Shown: in pieces, positions 7,506 to 13,331 of the stretch
How positions within the stretch are numbered: position 1 is the stretch's first letter
Layout of the letters: each line of letters begins with the position of its first letter
NCBI GenBank assembly: GCA_026713405.1
Contig: JAPOON010000864.1
Span: forward strand, 1-13,331
DNA: 13,331 nt
Source: Gammaproteobacteria bacterium
GTDB lineage: Bacteria; Pseudomonadota; Gammaproteobacteria; Pseudomonadales; Azotimanducaceae_A
Reading direction: 5' to 3'
Made by a program: the position numbers and the translations under genes
Notes under the pieces: model-generated
Told to the model about the DNA's origin: nothing
The model's database searches: none
What the model saw: only the letters and a program-made list of their open reading frames with translations

Positions 7506-7571
7506 CCGGTGTGTGTCTCGTTAGGCCTTGAAATTTCGTTGTTTCCAAAATGCACACATCCGGGGCATAAT
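7506..7571 (+). promoter_or_regulatory. Likely promoter/operator of the toxin-antitoxin pair
   Basis: An imperfect inverted repeat, CCGGTGTGTG (from 7506) and CACACATCCGG (7553-7563), lies just before the toxin gene. CATAAT at 7566-7571 could be a -10 box, with a weak TTTCCA at 7542-7547 as -35 (18-bp spacing). Ribbon-helix-helix antitoxins commonly repress their own operon at such palindromes; its use here is inferred. Confidence 0.35.
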
Positions 7572-7576
7572 GGCGC

Positions 7577-7864
7577 GTGGCTGCTACCTTCGATTGGAAC
7601 CCTGAGAAGAACCGGCAACTGGCTGAGGAACGGGGGATCTCGTTCGAGCGGGTTGTTTCCGTAATCGAGCGCGGCGGCATCGTTGATGTGTTGGAGCATC
7701 CCGATCAGAAGCGGTATCCGGGGCAGATGATTTACGTGGTCGACATCGAGCAGTACCTGTACCTCGTGCCCTTTGTTACCGCTCCGGATGGAACGAGGTT
7801 CCTGAAGACCGTTATCCCCAGCCGCAAGGCAATGCGGGAATACCAGAGGAGGCCATCACCATGA
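7577..7864 (+). CDS. BrnT-like (DUF497-type) toxin of a type II toxin-antitoxin system
   Basis: A 95-residue protein starting at GTG 7577. Its N-terminus 'FDWNPEKNRQLAEERGISFE' is the BrnT/DUF497 hallmark (F-x-W-[DN]-x-x-K-x(4,5)-L, then G-[IV]-S-F-E). The middle 'DVLEHPDQKRYPGQMIYVV' and the end 'RFLKTVIPSRKAMREYQRR' fit the subgroup paired with ribbon-helix-helix antitoxins. BrnT is a ribonuclease-fold toxin thought to cleave RNA and stop translation; that activity is carried over from the family. GGGG lies 11 bases before the GTG. An ATG at 7570 is in another frame. The toxin gene comes first and overlaps the antitoxin gene by 4 bp (ATGA), giving translational coupling. All expected parts are present, so the pair may be functional. 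Confidence 0.8.
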   Translation: MAATFDWNPEKNRQLAEERGISFERVVSVIERGGIVDVLEHPDQKRYPGQMIYVVDIEQYLYLVPFVTAPDGTRFLKTVIPSRKAMREYQRRPSP

Positions 7865-8136
7865 GCAAGACAATGGATGCCGAGGAACGGGACATCCTCG
7901 ACCGATTCGAGCGCGGTGCACTGATCGCCCGTCCAGATGCGCAGCAGGAGATGGCGACCGCGCGTGAAGCGGCCCGCAACACATTCAACAAAACCCGGCG
8001 CGTGAACCTCCGGGTCACCGAACGCGACTTCGACCTCGCCCATGCGCGAGCGAGGGAGGAAGGCCTACCCTACCAGACGCTTCTGTCGAGCGTGATCCAC
8101 AAGTACCTGTCCGGCAGGCTCATCGAGCGGTCATAG
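7861..8136 (+). CDS. CopG/BrnA-type ribbon-helix-helix antitoxin
   Basis: A 91-residue protein whose ATG lies inside the toxin's stop region (ATGA overlap). The acidic N-terminal half ('DAEERDILDRFERGALI') is the likely toxin-neutralising arm. Residues about 46-86 form the DNA-binding ribbon-helix-helix: the strand 'RRVNLRVTERDFDLAHARA' is followed by 'EEGLPYQTLLSSVIHKYLSG', the standard pattern of CopG-type antitoxins. It should bind and neutralise the upstream toxin and repress the shared promoter, perhaps at the inverted repeat near 7506-7563. The 178 bp between this gene and the convergent gene ending at 8315 show no gene or clear terminator. Confidence 0.85.
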   Translation: MSKTMDAEERDILDRFERGALIARPDAQQEMATAREAARNTFNKTRRVNLRVTERDFDLAHARAREEGLPYQTLLSSVIHKYLSGRLIERS

Positions 8137-8314
8137 AACGGCACGCCGTGGCCGGGGAAAGGGGACACATCTCCACTATCCCACCTTTCCGATTCCTGCG
8201 TGTCGCCCGGTTTCCGGCGCGACCGGTTCCCAGCCGTCGACCCGGAATTGGGCACCGCCATGCGGCGATAGTTTCATACAAATCTCTCGACCGCGCCCGG
8301 CCGGACTCGATGAG

Positions 8315-10390
8315 TCAATGTTCCTGCTGCGACGCGAACGCGGTGCGCGCGGCGTCCCAGGAGTCCGTGTCCAGACGGGCCGGCGGGACGTGTCCGCCCT
8401 GGCAGTCGGTAACGGTGGCGAGAATCTTGACTTCCACGTCCAGGAAGTCGGCGAATCCCCGCCCGCTCATGCTGCTGAGTACCGGTGTCTCGCCCATGAG
8501 ATAACCGATCAAGGCAAGTCGTGACGCAGCCCTGTAGGCATCGGCTCCCGAGGGCCACTCATTCTGTTCGACCCAAAGGTCCTTGAGTTGCTGGCCCGCC
8601 TGCTCCAGCGCGCGGGCTGTTTTTTCGACCCCTGCCAATTCGGCCTGCAAGCGGGCGACTTCGTTCCTGGTTTCCAGATCATCTGACGGCAGGGTTCGGA
8701 CCCGCTCGTAACCCGACCCGGCGAGTTGCTTGCCCAGTTTCGCGGCCCTTATGCGCAGGGATTGGACCCGTCTTCTGACATCGCCTGTCAATTCGCGCGT
8801 GTCGGTCGGGCCAAGCAACTGGGCAACACGAGGCTTGAGGCCGACGCAGCCCGAGAAATCGGGGCCCTGGTCTTCCACGGAGAGTGCAAACAGTCGAATA
8901 TTGACGTTTGCCCGTGCATGGCAAGGCTCGTTGTCCGGGCCGCGCAGGCCCAACCGGATCGGACCCCCGACCAACCGTTCCGGACGCCGGCCATGCCAGG
9001 CGCGGAGGTGGTCGTAGTGCTGGGTCCACCGCTGGAATTCGTTGCCTGTCAGCAGCGCAATGTCGAACAGCTTGACGTCGATGGTTTTGCCGCCAAGGGC
9101 GCGCCGATGCATGTCCGGGTCGGCGCATACGGCGGCGGCAGCCGATTCCAGGACCATCCTCATTGCAGCTTCATTTTGCAGGAAAGTCGCGTCGCAATCC
9201 GCATACGCGGGACTCCTCCTCAGCAACTGGTGACGCTGCTCGATCGTTCTGTGATAGCCAATGGGGTCTGCGCTGACCAGCCTTCTCAGGTCCGCGTCGG
9301 GCAGCTCACTCAACGCCCTTCCGTCGTGGAGCCCCGAAATACCGATGAAGCCCTGGCGCAAACCGGAGAACAGAAGCCGGCCCGTTGCGTCGGTCAACGT
9401 GGTTTGCGCCAGACAGGGAACATGTCCTGTGAGGGCTATGTCGACCACGCGAGCGTTTTCGTCCCAGAAGTAACCGCGCGCAAGGCGTTCCCCGAACGCC
9501 GTGCCGGGTATGACGCGGCTTTCGACCACGGCAGTCGTTCCGGCGCCCTCTCCCAACGGCAGTTCCACGCGCCTGGCAACGTCTCCCCAGGGCAATTCTT
9601 CCGAGCAGAGGTATTCGTGGGCGTCAACAAGCCGTTGCAGCGAGCCCTTGAGCAATGCGGCCTCGGCGGAACTCAAGGCGCCGCCTTCCACCAGGCGCTC
9701 GAGCATGTCCGGCGCCTTGCCCCGGTACAGCGGCAGGTTGGACCTGGCCCGCTCCACCAGGTAAGTCAGTTCGCGCCATTCGGCTTCGGACAACAACTTC
9801 GTGCGCAGCCCGCTCAGCAGTTCGTCCGCGCGCAACACCTCCCGCTCGAAACGGAAAACCAGGCCGACCGCGTCGTCCGGATCGGCCTCCGTCTTCGATG
9901 GAGCTTCAGGTCGTTGCCGCAACTCCGTCAGTCGGTCGTGCAGGGCTCGGCGCTCGGTGTTTCGATGCGGGGTGAGCCATGGCAATTCTGTGAACCCGGA
10001 AGCAGGGTCCGGCTTGATTCTCTTGGCGGGGAGTTGGTCGAGTTCGGCGTTCTCCGGCTCGCGGTGGGGCGCTTGGGCAGACCGCGCGCGGCGATTCGGC
10101 CCGGCGCCCGAACCGGAGACCTCACGGCCCGGGGATGACGGTGTTGCGGTTGAGTGGCGCGAGTGAAGGCTCGGCTGCGTTTCGACGGCAGCGGCGGTCG
10201 CGCCTGCCTGACGGCCTTGACGCAGGGATAGCCCCCGCGCTTGCGGCGGCGACTCGGTTACCCGTCGACCGGCCATGGCGCCCTGCTGCCCCTGGCCCTC
10301 GGGGCGTGCCGAGCCCCCCGGGGTGCTGGAAGAAGCCGTTTCCGGCGGGCGTACCGGCTGGTCCACGTGCTGGTCTACCTCCTTTGTCAT
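8315..10390 (-). CDS. SopB/IpgD-like effector candidate with degenerate phosphatase active site
   Basis: A 691-residue protein. Residues 1-130 are Ser/Pro/Gly/Arg/Gln-rich and probably disordered, with no Sec signal; this fits a type III secretion leader. 'LPAKRIKPD' (120-128) resembles the c-Myc nuclear localisation signal. Residues about 170-691 resemble the SopB/SigD/IpgD phosphoinositide phosphatases: 'LAQTTLTD' (327-334), 'GRLLFSGLRQG' (337-347), 'GGKTIDVKLFDIALLT' (433-448), 'QQLKDLWVEQNEW' and 'YRAASRLALIGYLMGETPVL'. The active-site loop reads SMSGRGF (640-646) where the family has CKSGKDR, so both the nucleophile Cys and the phosphate-binding Arg are lost. A helical segment (about 555-615) may be a coiled-coil insertion. 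It is longer than SopB (561) and IpgD (538). The ATG at 10390 lacks a ribosome site; GTG 10366 has one. No chaperone or secretion gene is nearby. The family call rests on recalled motifs. Confidence 0.72.
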   Translation of the reverse strand: MTKEVDQHVDQPVRPPETASSSTPGGSARPEGQGQQGAMAGRRVTESPPQARGLSLRQGRQAGATAAAVETQPSLHSRHSTATPSSPGREVSGSGAGPNRRARSAQAPHREPENAELDQLPAKRIKPDPASGFTELPWLTPHRNTERRALHDRLTELRQRPEAPSKTEADPDDAVGLVFRFEREVLRADELLSGLRTKLLSEAEWRELTYLVERARSNLPLYRGKAPDMLERLVEGGALSSAEAALLKGSLQRLVDAHEYLCSEELPWGDVARRVELPLGEGAGTTAVVESRVIPGTAFGERLARGYFWDENARVVDIALTGHVPCLAQTTLTDATGRLLFSGLRQGFIGISGLHDGRALSELPDADLRRLVSADPIGYHRTIEQRHQLLRRSPAYADCDATFLQNEAAMRMVLESAAAAVCADPDMHRRALGGKTIDVKLFDIALLTGNEFQRWTQHYDHLRAWHGRRPERLVGGPIRLGLRGPDNEPCHARANVNIRLFALSVEDQGPDFSGCVGLKPRVAQLLGPTDTRELTGDVRRRVQSLRIRAAKLGKQLAGSGYERVRTLPSDDLETRNEVARLQAELAGVEKTARALEQAGQQLKDLWVEQNEWPSGADAYRAASRLALIGYLMGETPVLSSMSGRGFADFLDVEVKILATVTDCQGGHVPPARLDTDSWDAARTAFASQQEH
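10377..10384 (-). promoter_or_regulatory. Shine-Dalgarno sequence inside the first codons of the SopB-like gene
   Basis: The minus strand reads AAGGAGGT over codons 3-5 of the longest frame. A GTG (10366-10364, codon 9) follows after a 10-base spacer. The upstream ATG at 10390 has no purine-rich site. The real start may therefore be GTG 10366, giving 683 residues. Confidence 0.55.
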
Positions 10391-10507
10391 TCGCGGATCG
10401 GGTTGTCAACTGAGCCAAGTTCACCCCCGATCATCTTCTTCTCGCCGGGCTTGGGCATCGCCCAGTCTCCGGGACTACCGGTTATTGAACCGAGACCCGG
10501 GCTTTGG

Positions 10508-10534
10508 CATCGGAACCCGGTGAAAGTTCCGATG
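10508..10534. repeat. Perfect 9-bp inverted repeat upstream of the SopB-like gene
   Basis: CATCGGAAC (10508-10516) and GTTCCGATG (10526-10534) are exact reverse complements around a 9-base centre. They lie in the 249-bp gap 10391-10639, about 118 bases before the effector-like ATG and after the upstream gene's stop. No T-run follows on the minus strand, so a regulator site or transcript hairpin is as likely as a terminator. The rest of this gap shows nothing I recognise. Confidence 0.6.
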
Positions 10535-10639
10535 GGTCGGGAAGTGGGGTCCGGTTTCGATGGATTCGAGCGTGGCGACCCGCGCCGGCGTTACTGCAAC
10601 GGTTGCCTCGACCTGAGCTTGCGATTCCGGTCAGGGACC

Positions 10640-11932
10640 TCAGTCGGCCTTGCCGTAGTCGTCCATGTTGTAGCACTCGAAGATCAGGTGAATGCGGTCG
10701 GTAGCGCCGTCGTTGCTCACGGCGTGGACGCGTTTGTTGTTGACTTCGAAGATCTCGCCGGCGGGCAGGTGCATTTCCTTCCGCCCGACGCGGAACAGCA
10801 CGTTTTCGCTGGTGATCAGCGGCACGTGAATCTTGTGAATGTAGTGGCTGGCCTCGCCGTCGTAGTGGCCGGTGATGTCGCCGCCCGCGGGCACCCTTGC
10901 GAACATGACGCGCGGAAAGCGATAGTCGTTGTAACCCAGTTTTTCCGCGGCCTGCGTCATGATGGGCAGCAGCGCATCCTTCCACTGGTCCCAGAGTACG
11001 GGGTGGTCGCTGTAGTCGAACACCTTCTCGGTGTCGGTGATGAAGCGAAACATGATGTGGCGGGTTTCGTTCAGTTGGGCGATCTTGTTGGGCTTGGCTT
11101 CGTTCTGCGATTCCCACAGCGACTCGGGAATTTCCTGCACGCGTCTTGACAGGGTAGATATATCCGCCGATCCCAGGTGCCTGAAATAGTCGGTTTTCGG
11201 GTAGTCGTGAGCCTCCGAGAATTCGTAGCGGAATCGATCGATGAGCGCTCTCTCCCTGTCGGCGACCCGTTGCTCGAGTTCCGGCCCATAGGCGCCGACG
11301 AAGTTCTTCGGGCGCGGGCTCGCGTTGAGCGGCTCGGCTCCTTTCAGATATCCGGCAATGCGATCCGTGATCGGCGTGCCGGTTTCCTCGAACAGTCGGA
11401 ATGCCTCCTGCCGCAGGTTTTCGAACCGCCCGATATGGACGGCCTGGCCGCGCGCGGTCCGGAACATGAGTTGGAACAGCCAGCCGTAGTAACCGATGTC
11501 CGCGGGGTAGTTCGCGAAGTGTTCCGAGCGGAGCCCCGGCAGGTGATTGCGTGCGGGCTTGCGTGCATTGATAACCCTCGGGGCAATCCTTGTCAGGTGC
11601 TGCAACAGCCTCCGGCTCGTGGGGCTGCCGTCGCCGAGCTCGAGAAACCGGGTGACCGTCCGCTCGAAATCCAGCGTGCCCCGGTCGGAGAGAATCTGGA
11701 ATACGTACTGCCCCTTGCGGCGGTAGTCGCTGAACATGGAGACATACCAGTCCCAGGGGTTGCGCACGAAGCCGATTACGGGCAGGTGTGCATAGGCCGC
11801 CGGCAGGTCTTTCAGGTGGCCGTGATACTGAAGCATCCGGGCGCCCGGAACCTGGTTCATGATGAGCTTGTTGAGGAAGGTCCCGCCGGTACGGGACACG
11901 TGGATGTAGACGAAATGGTCGGTGACGATCAT
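10640..11932 (-). CDS. Sulfotransferase-like / aspartyl-asparaginyl beta-hydroxylase-like (2OG-Fe(II)) fusion protein
   Basis: A 430-residue single-frame protein. Residues 1-238 match sulfotransferases: the PAPS 5'-phosphosulfate loop-like 'FVYIHVSRTGGTFLN' (7-21), the 3'-phosphate motif-like 'VIGFVRNPWDWYVSMF' (52-67), 'IGRFENLRQE' (167-176) and the closing helix 'DRERALIDRFRYEF'. Residues about 262-425 match the aspartyl/asparaginyl beta-hydroxylase fold of 2-oxoglutarate oxygenases. The iron-binding triad is complete: H356-Y-D358 and H403. R413 is placed to bind 2-oxoglutarate, and 'KIHVPL' (367-372) is typical. It might sulfate and hydroxylate one substrate in sequence, which is inference. 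ATG 11932 was chosen because it precedes the first sulfotransferase strand; a GTG at 11992 would add 20 unconserved residues. The gene follows a GcvT-containing gene by 122 bp on the same strand. Confidence 0.85.
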   Translation of the reverse strand: MIVTDHFVYIHVSRTGGTFLNKLIMNQVPGARMLQYHGHLKDLPAAYAHLPVIGFVRNPWDWYVSMFSDYRRKGQYVFQILSDRGTLDFERTVTRFLELGDGSPTSRRLLQHLTRIAPRVINARKPARNHLPGLRSEHFANYPADIGYYGWLFQLMFRTARGQAVHIGRFENLRQEAFRLFEETGTPITDRIAGYLKGAEPLNASPRPKNFVGAYGPELEQRVADRERALIDRFRYEFSEAHDYPKTDYFRHLGSADISTLSRRVQEIPESLWESQNEAKPNKIAQLNETRHIMFRFITDTEKVFDYSDHPVLWDQWKDALLPIMTQAAEKLGYNDYRFPRVMFARVPAGGDITGHYDGEASHYIHKIHVPLITSENVLFRVGRKEMHLPAGEIFEVNNKRVHAVSNDGATDRIHLIFECYNMDDYGKAD

Positions 11933-12054
11933 CTTGGCTGGCAACCCGTGGCGGCAGTCCCGCGTTGCGCCGGGAGCGGGTACCCCGCGCACAAGCGCGC
12001 AGACAGCCGGGAGGCATCTTCGTTCGATTGCAGTGGGACCTGTGACACGGCCTG

Positions 12055-13331
12055 CTACGCGCGCATTTTCGAAGCGCTGGGGTCATACGGGGGCTTTGAC
12101 AGCAGCCTGGCCGCTCTGCGGCCGTCAACGAGGTGCACGGAGTACTCACCGGCCGGTGACTCGAGGTACGGCGTCCTGATGTAGCCCAGCGCCAGGCTCT
12201 TCCCCACCCGGTGCCCGTAGGCGCCGGACGTCACGAAGCCGGCGTATTCTTCACCGAGCCAGATCGGCTCGTAGCCCCAGGCATCGGCTTCGCCGGCATC
12301 GATCTCCAGGGCGACCAGCCTGTGTTCGGGCACTTCATCGCGGTCGGCAAGCGCAGCCCCACGGCCGACGAAGTCCGCCTTGCCGTAATCGATCCACCGG
12401 TCCATGCCGCACATGACGGGCGTGTAGTCCGGCGTGAATTCCCGTGACCAGACGCCGAAGCTCTTTTCCATGCCCATCGATACGAGCGCCCGGTTTCCGA
12501 ACGGCCGTATATCGAACTTCCGCCCGGCTTCCAGCAGCCGGTCGTAAACCGCGCCCGCGAAGGTGGCCGGCACGTAGATTTCGTAGCCGAGTTCGCCCGT
12601 GAACGAGACCCTCGCCACCTCGGCTTCCGCCAGCCCGACATCCATGGTGCGCACCGACATGAACGGCATCGCGGCGGTGTCGAAATCCCCGTCCGCCACC
12701 GACATCATCAGCTCCCGGGATGCGGGCCCGGCGATCGAGATGGCCGTCAGGCCGTCGGAGCGATTCTCGAGTTCCACGTCGCTTTCGCCCAGGTGCTGCT
12801 CGAACCACAGCATGTGGTATTGCTGCAGGTAGCCGGAGCCGATGATGCGGAACCGGTCAGGGGCGAGGCGCATCAGTGTCAGGTCGCCCTTCATGTGCCC
12901 GGACGGCGACAGCATTGGGCCCATGCGCATGCGGCCGACGGCGGGCAGGCGGCCCGCCAGCAGCCGGTCGAGAAAGGCAGCGCTGTCCGGGCCCGACACC
13001 TCGTACTTGGAGAACGAGGTTCCATCGATGATGCCGACACCGGCGGCGACGGCCCGGCATTCCTCGCCGACGGGGTCATGGGAGTTCGAGCGCCGGAAAC
13101 TCGGCTGCTCGACGGGCTCGGTACCTTCGGACGCAAACCAGAGGGGCACTTCCAGGCCGAAGGATGAGCCGAACACGGCATTCGCCGCCTGTAGCCGGCC
13201 GTGCAGGGCCGATGTCTTGAGGGGGCGTGCGGCAGGCCACTCGTCGTTGGGACACAGCAGGTAGAAGCGGTTCTCGTAGAACTCTTTCGCCTTCTCCACC
13301 GCGTAAGCGCTCGTCGCATAGGCGCCGAAGC
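12055..13331 (-). CDS. Dimethylglycine/sarcosine dehydrogenase-type protein, GcvT-like C-terminal part (5' end outside window)
   Basis: The frame is open to the window edge and ends at TAG 12057-12055, showing 424 residues. The first residues ('FGAYATSAYAVEKAKEFYEN', then 'RFYLLCPNDEWPAARPLKTS') are the linker region of FAD-dependent oxidoreductase-GcvT fusions, so the FAD domain should lie upstream outside the window and the GTG at 13299 is internal. The aminomethyltransferase part shows 'GIIDGTSFSKYEVSGPDSAA', 'TAISIAGPASRELM', 'SFTGELGYEIYVP', 'GNRALVSMGMEKSFGVWSRE' and 'YGKADFVGRGA', then the C-terminal barrel 'GFVTSGAYGHRVGKSLALGY'. Family members oxidatively demethylate dimethylglycine, sarcosine or related N-methyl amines and pass the one-carbon unit to tetrahydrofolate. 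The exact substrate cannot be decided. It lies upstream of the sulfotransferase-dioxygenase fusion and may be co-transcribed with it. Confidence 0.88.
   Translation of the reverse strand, partial: FGAYATSAYAVEKAKEFYENRFYLLCPNDEWPAARPLKTSALHGRLQAANAVFGSSFGLEVPLWFASEGTEPVEQPSFRRSNSHDPVGEECRAVAAGVGIIDGTSFSKYEVSGPDSAAFLDRLLAGRLPAVGRMRMGPMLSPSGHMKGDLTLMRLAPDRFRIIGSGYLQQYHMLWFEQHLGESDVELENRSDGLTAISIAGPASRELMMSVADGDFDTAAMPFMSVRTMDVGLAEAEVARVSFTGELGYEIYVPATFAGAVYDRLLEAGRKFDIRPFGNRALVSMGMEKSFGVWSREFTPDYTPVMCGMDRWIDYGKADFVGRGAALADRDEVPEHRLVALEIDAGEADAWGYEPIWLGEEYAGFVTSGAYGHRVGKSLALGYIRTPYLESPAGEYSVHLVDGRRAARLLSKPPYDPSASKMRA

Noticed and set aside
6713..7699. A 328-codon open frame on the minus strand
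   Set aside because: It runs across the toxin-antitoxin control region, antisense to the transferase remnant and into the toxin gene. Only the short 'IDIETCPKCGGKLR' part looks like protein, and I treat that as a transposase scar.
8726..10138. A 470-codon open frame on the plus strand
   Set aside because: It lies antisense to the SopB-like gene, shows no recognisable domain, and is explained by the high GC content; the minus-strand protein has family motifs throughout.
10241..11149. A 302-codon plus-strand open frame
   Set aside because: It is antisense to the fusion gene and the effector 5' region, and its Val/Gly-rich translation shows no family motif.
11982..12004. GC-rich short inverted repeats (GCGC...GCGC) between the GcvT-type and fusion genes
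   Set aside because: The stem is only 4 bp around ACAA and there is no T-run; this is expected by chance in GC-rich DNA.
1..13331. CRISPR arrays, tRNA, rRNA or riboswitches
   Set aside because: No regularly spaced repeats, cloverleaf-like tRNA sequences, rRNA segments or recognisable riboswitch motifs were seen by eye.

Overview
The window comes from a GC-rich Gram-negative bacterium. A TonB-dependent outer-membrane receptor with a Sec signal peptide settles the envelope type. The gene mix (flavin-dependent oxidoreductase, SDR, SnoaL-like protein, LuxR regulator, TonB receptor, sulfotransferase, sarcosine/dimethylglycine dehydrogenase-type enzyme) suggests a proteobacterium, perhaps a marine or host-associated gammaproteobacterium. 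That placement is inference; there is no rRNA or other marker gene here.

Bases 1-6572 look like a small-molecule catabolism and uptake block. The 3' end of an LLM-class flavin-dependent oxidoreductase gene overlaps a short-chain dehydrogenase gene by 4 bp. A SnoaL/NTF2-like gene converges on the SDR with only 5 bp between stops. Next come a decayed second copy of the oxidoreductase gene's 3' end, a LuxR-type regulator, and a minus-strand pair: a TonB-dependent receptor followed by an alpha/beta hydrolase. A plausible reading is import of a hydrophobic substrate, then hydrolysis and redox steps, under the LuxR-type regulator. The substrate cannot be read from the sequence.

Bases 6573-8314 are a scarred stretch. 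They hold the receptor's upstream region, a glutathione S-transferase gene with a large in-frame internal deletion, a short remnant resembling the C-terminus of an IS91-type transposase, and an apparently intact toxin-antitoxin pair (BrnT-like toxin, ribbon-helix-helix antitoxin) with a 4-bp overlap.

Bases 8315-10390 (minus strand) hold the most unusual gene: a protein of about 690 residues. Its C-terminal two thirds resemble the SopB/IpgD/SigD family of type III-secreted phosphoinositide phosphatases. Its N-terminal ~130 residues are low-complexity and contain a c-Myc-like nuclear localisation motif. The catalytic CX5R signature is changed at both essential positions (Cys to Ser, Arg to Phe), so it is best read as a natural pseudo-phosphatase effector candidate. 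No secretion or chaperone gene is visible nearby.

Bases 10640-13331 (minus strand) carry a single-frame fusion of a sulfotransferase-like domain with an aspartyl/asparaginyl beta-hydroxylase-like 2-oxoglutarate dioxygenase domain. Upstream of it, running off the window edge, is the aminomethyltransferase-like (GcvT) part of a dimethylglycine/sarcosine dehydrogenase-type enzyme.
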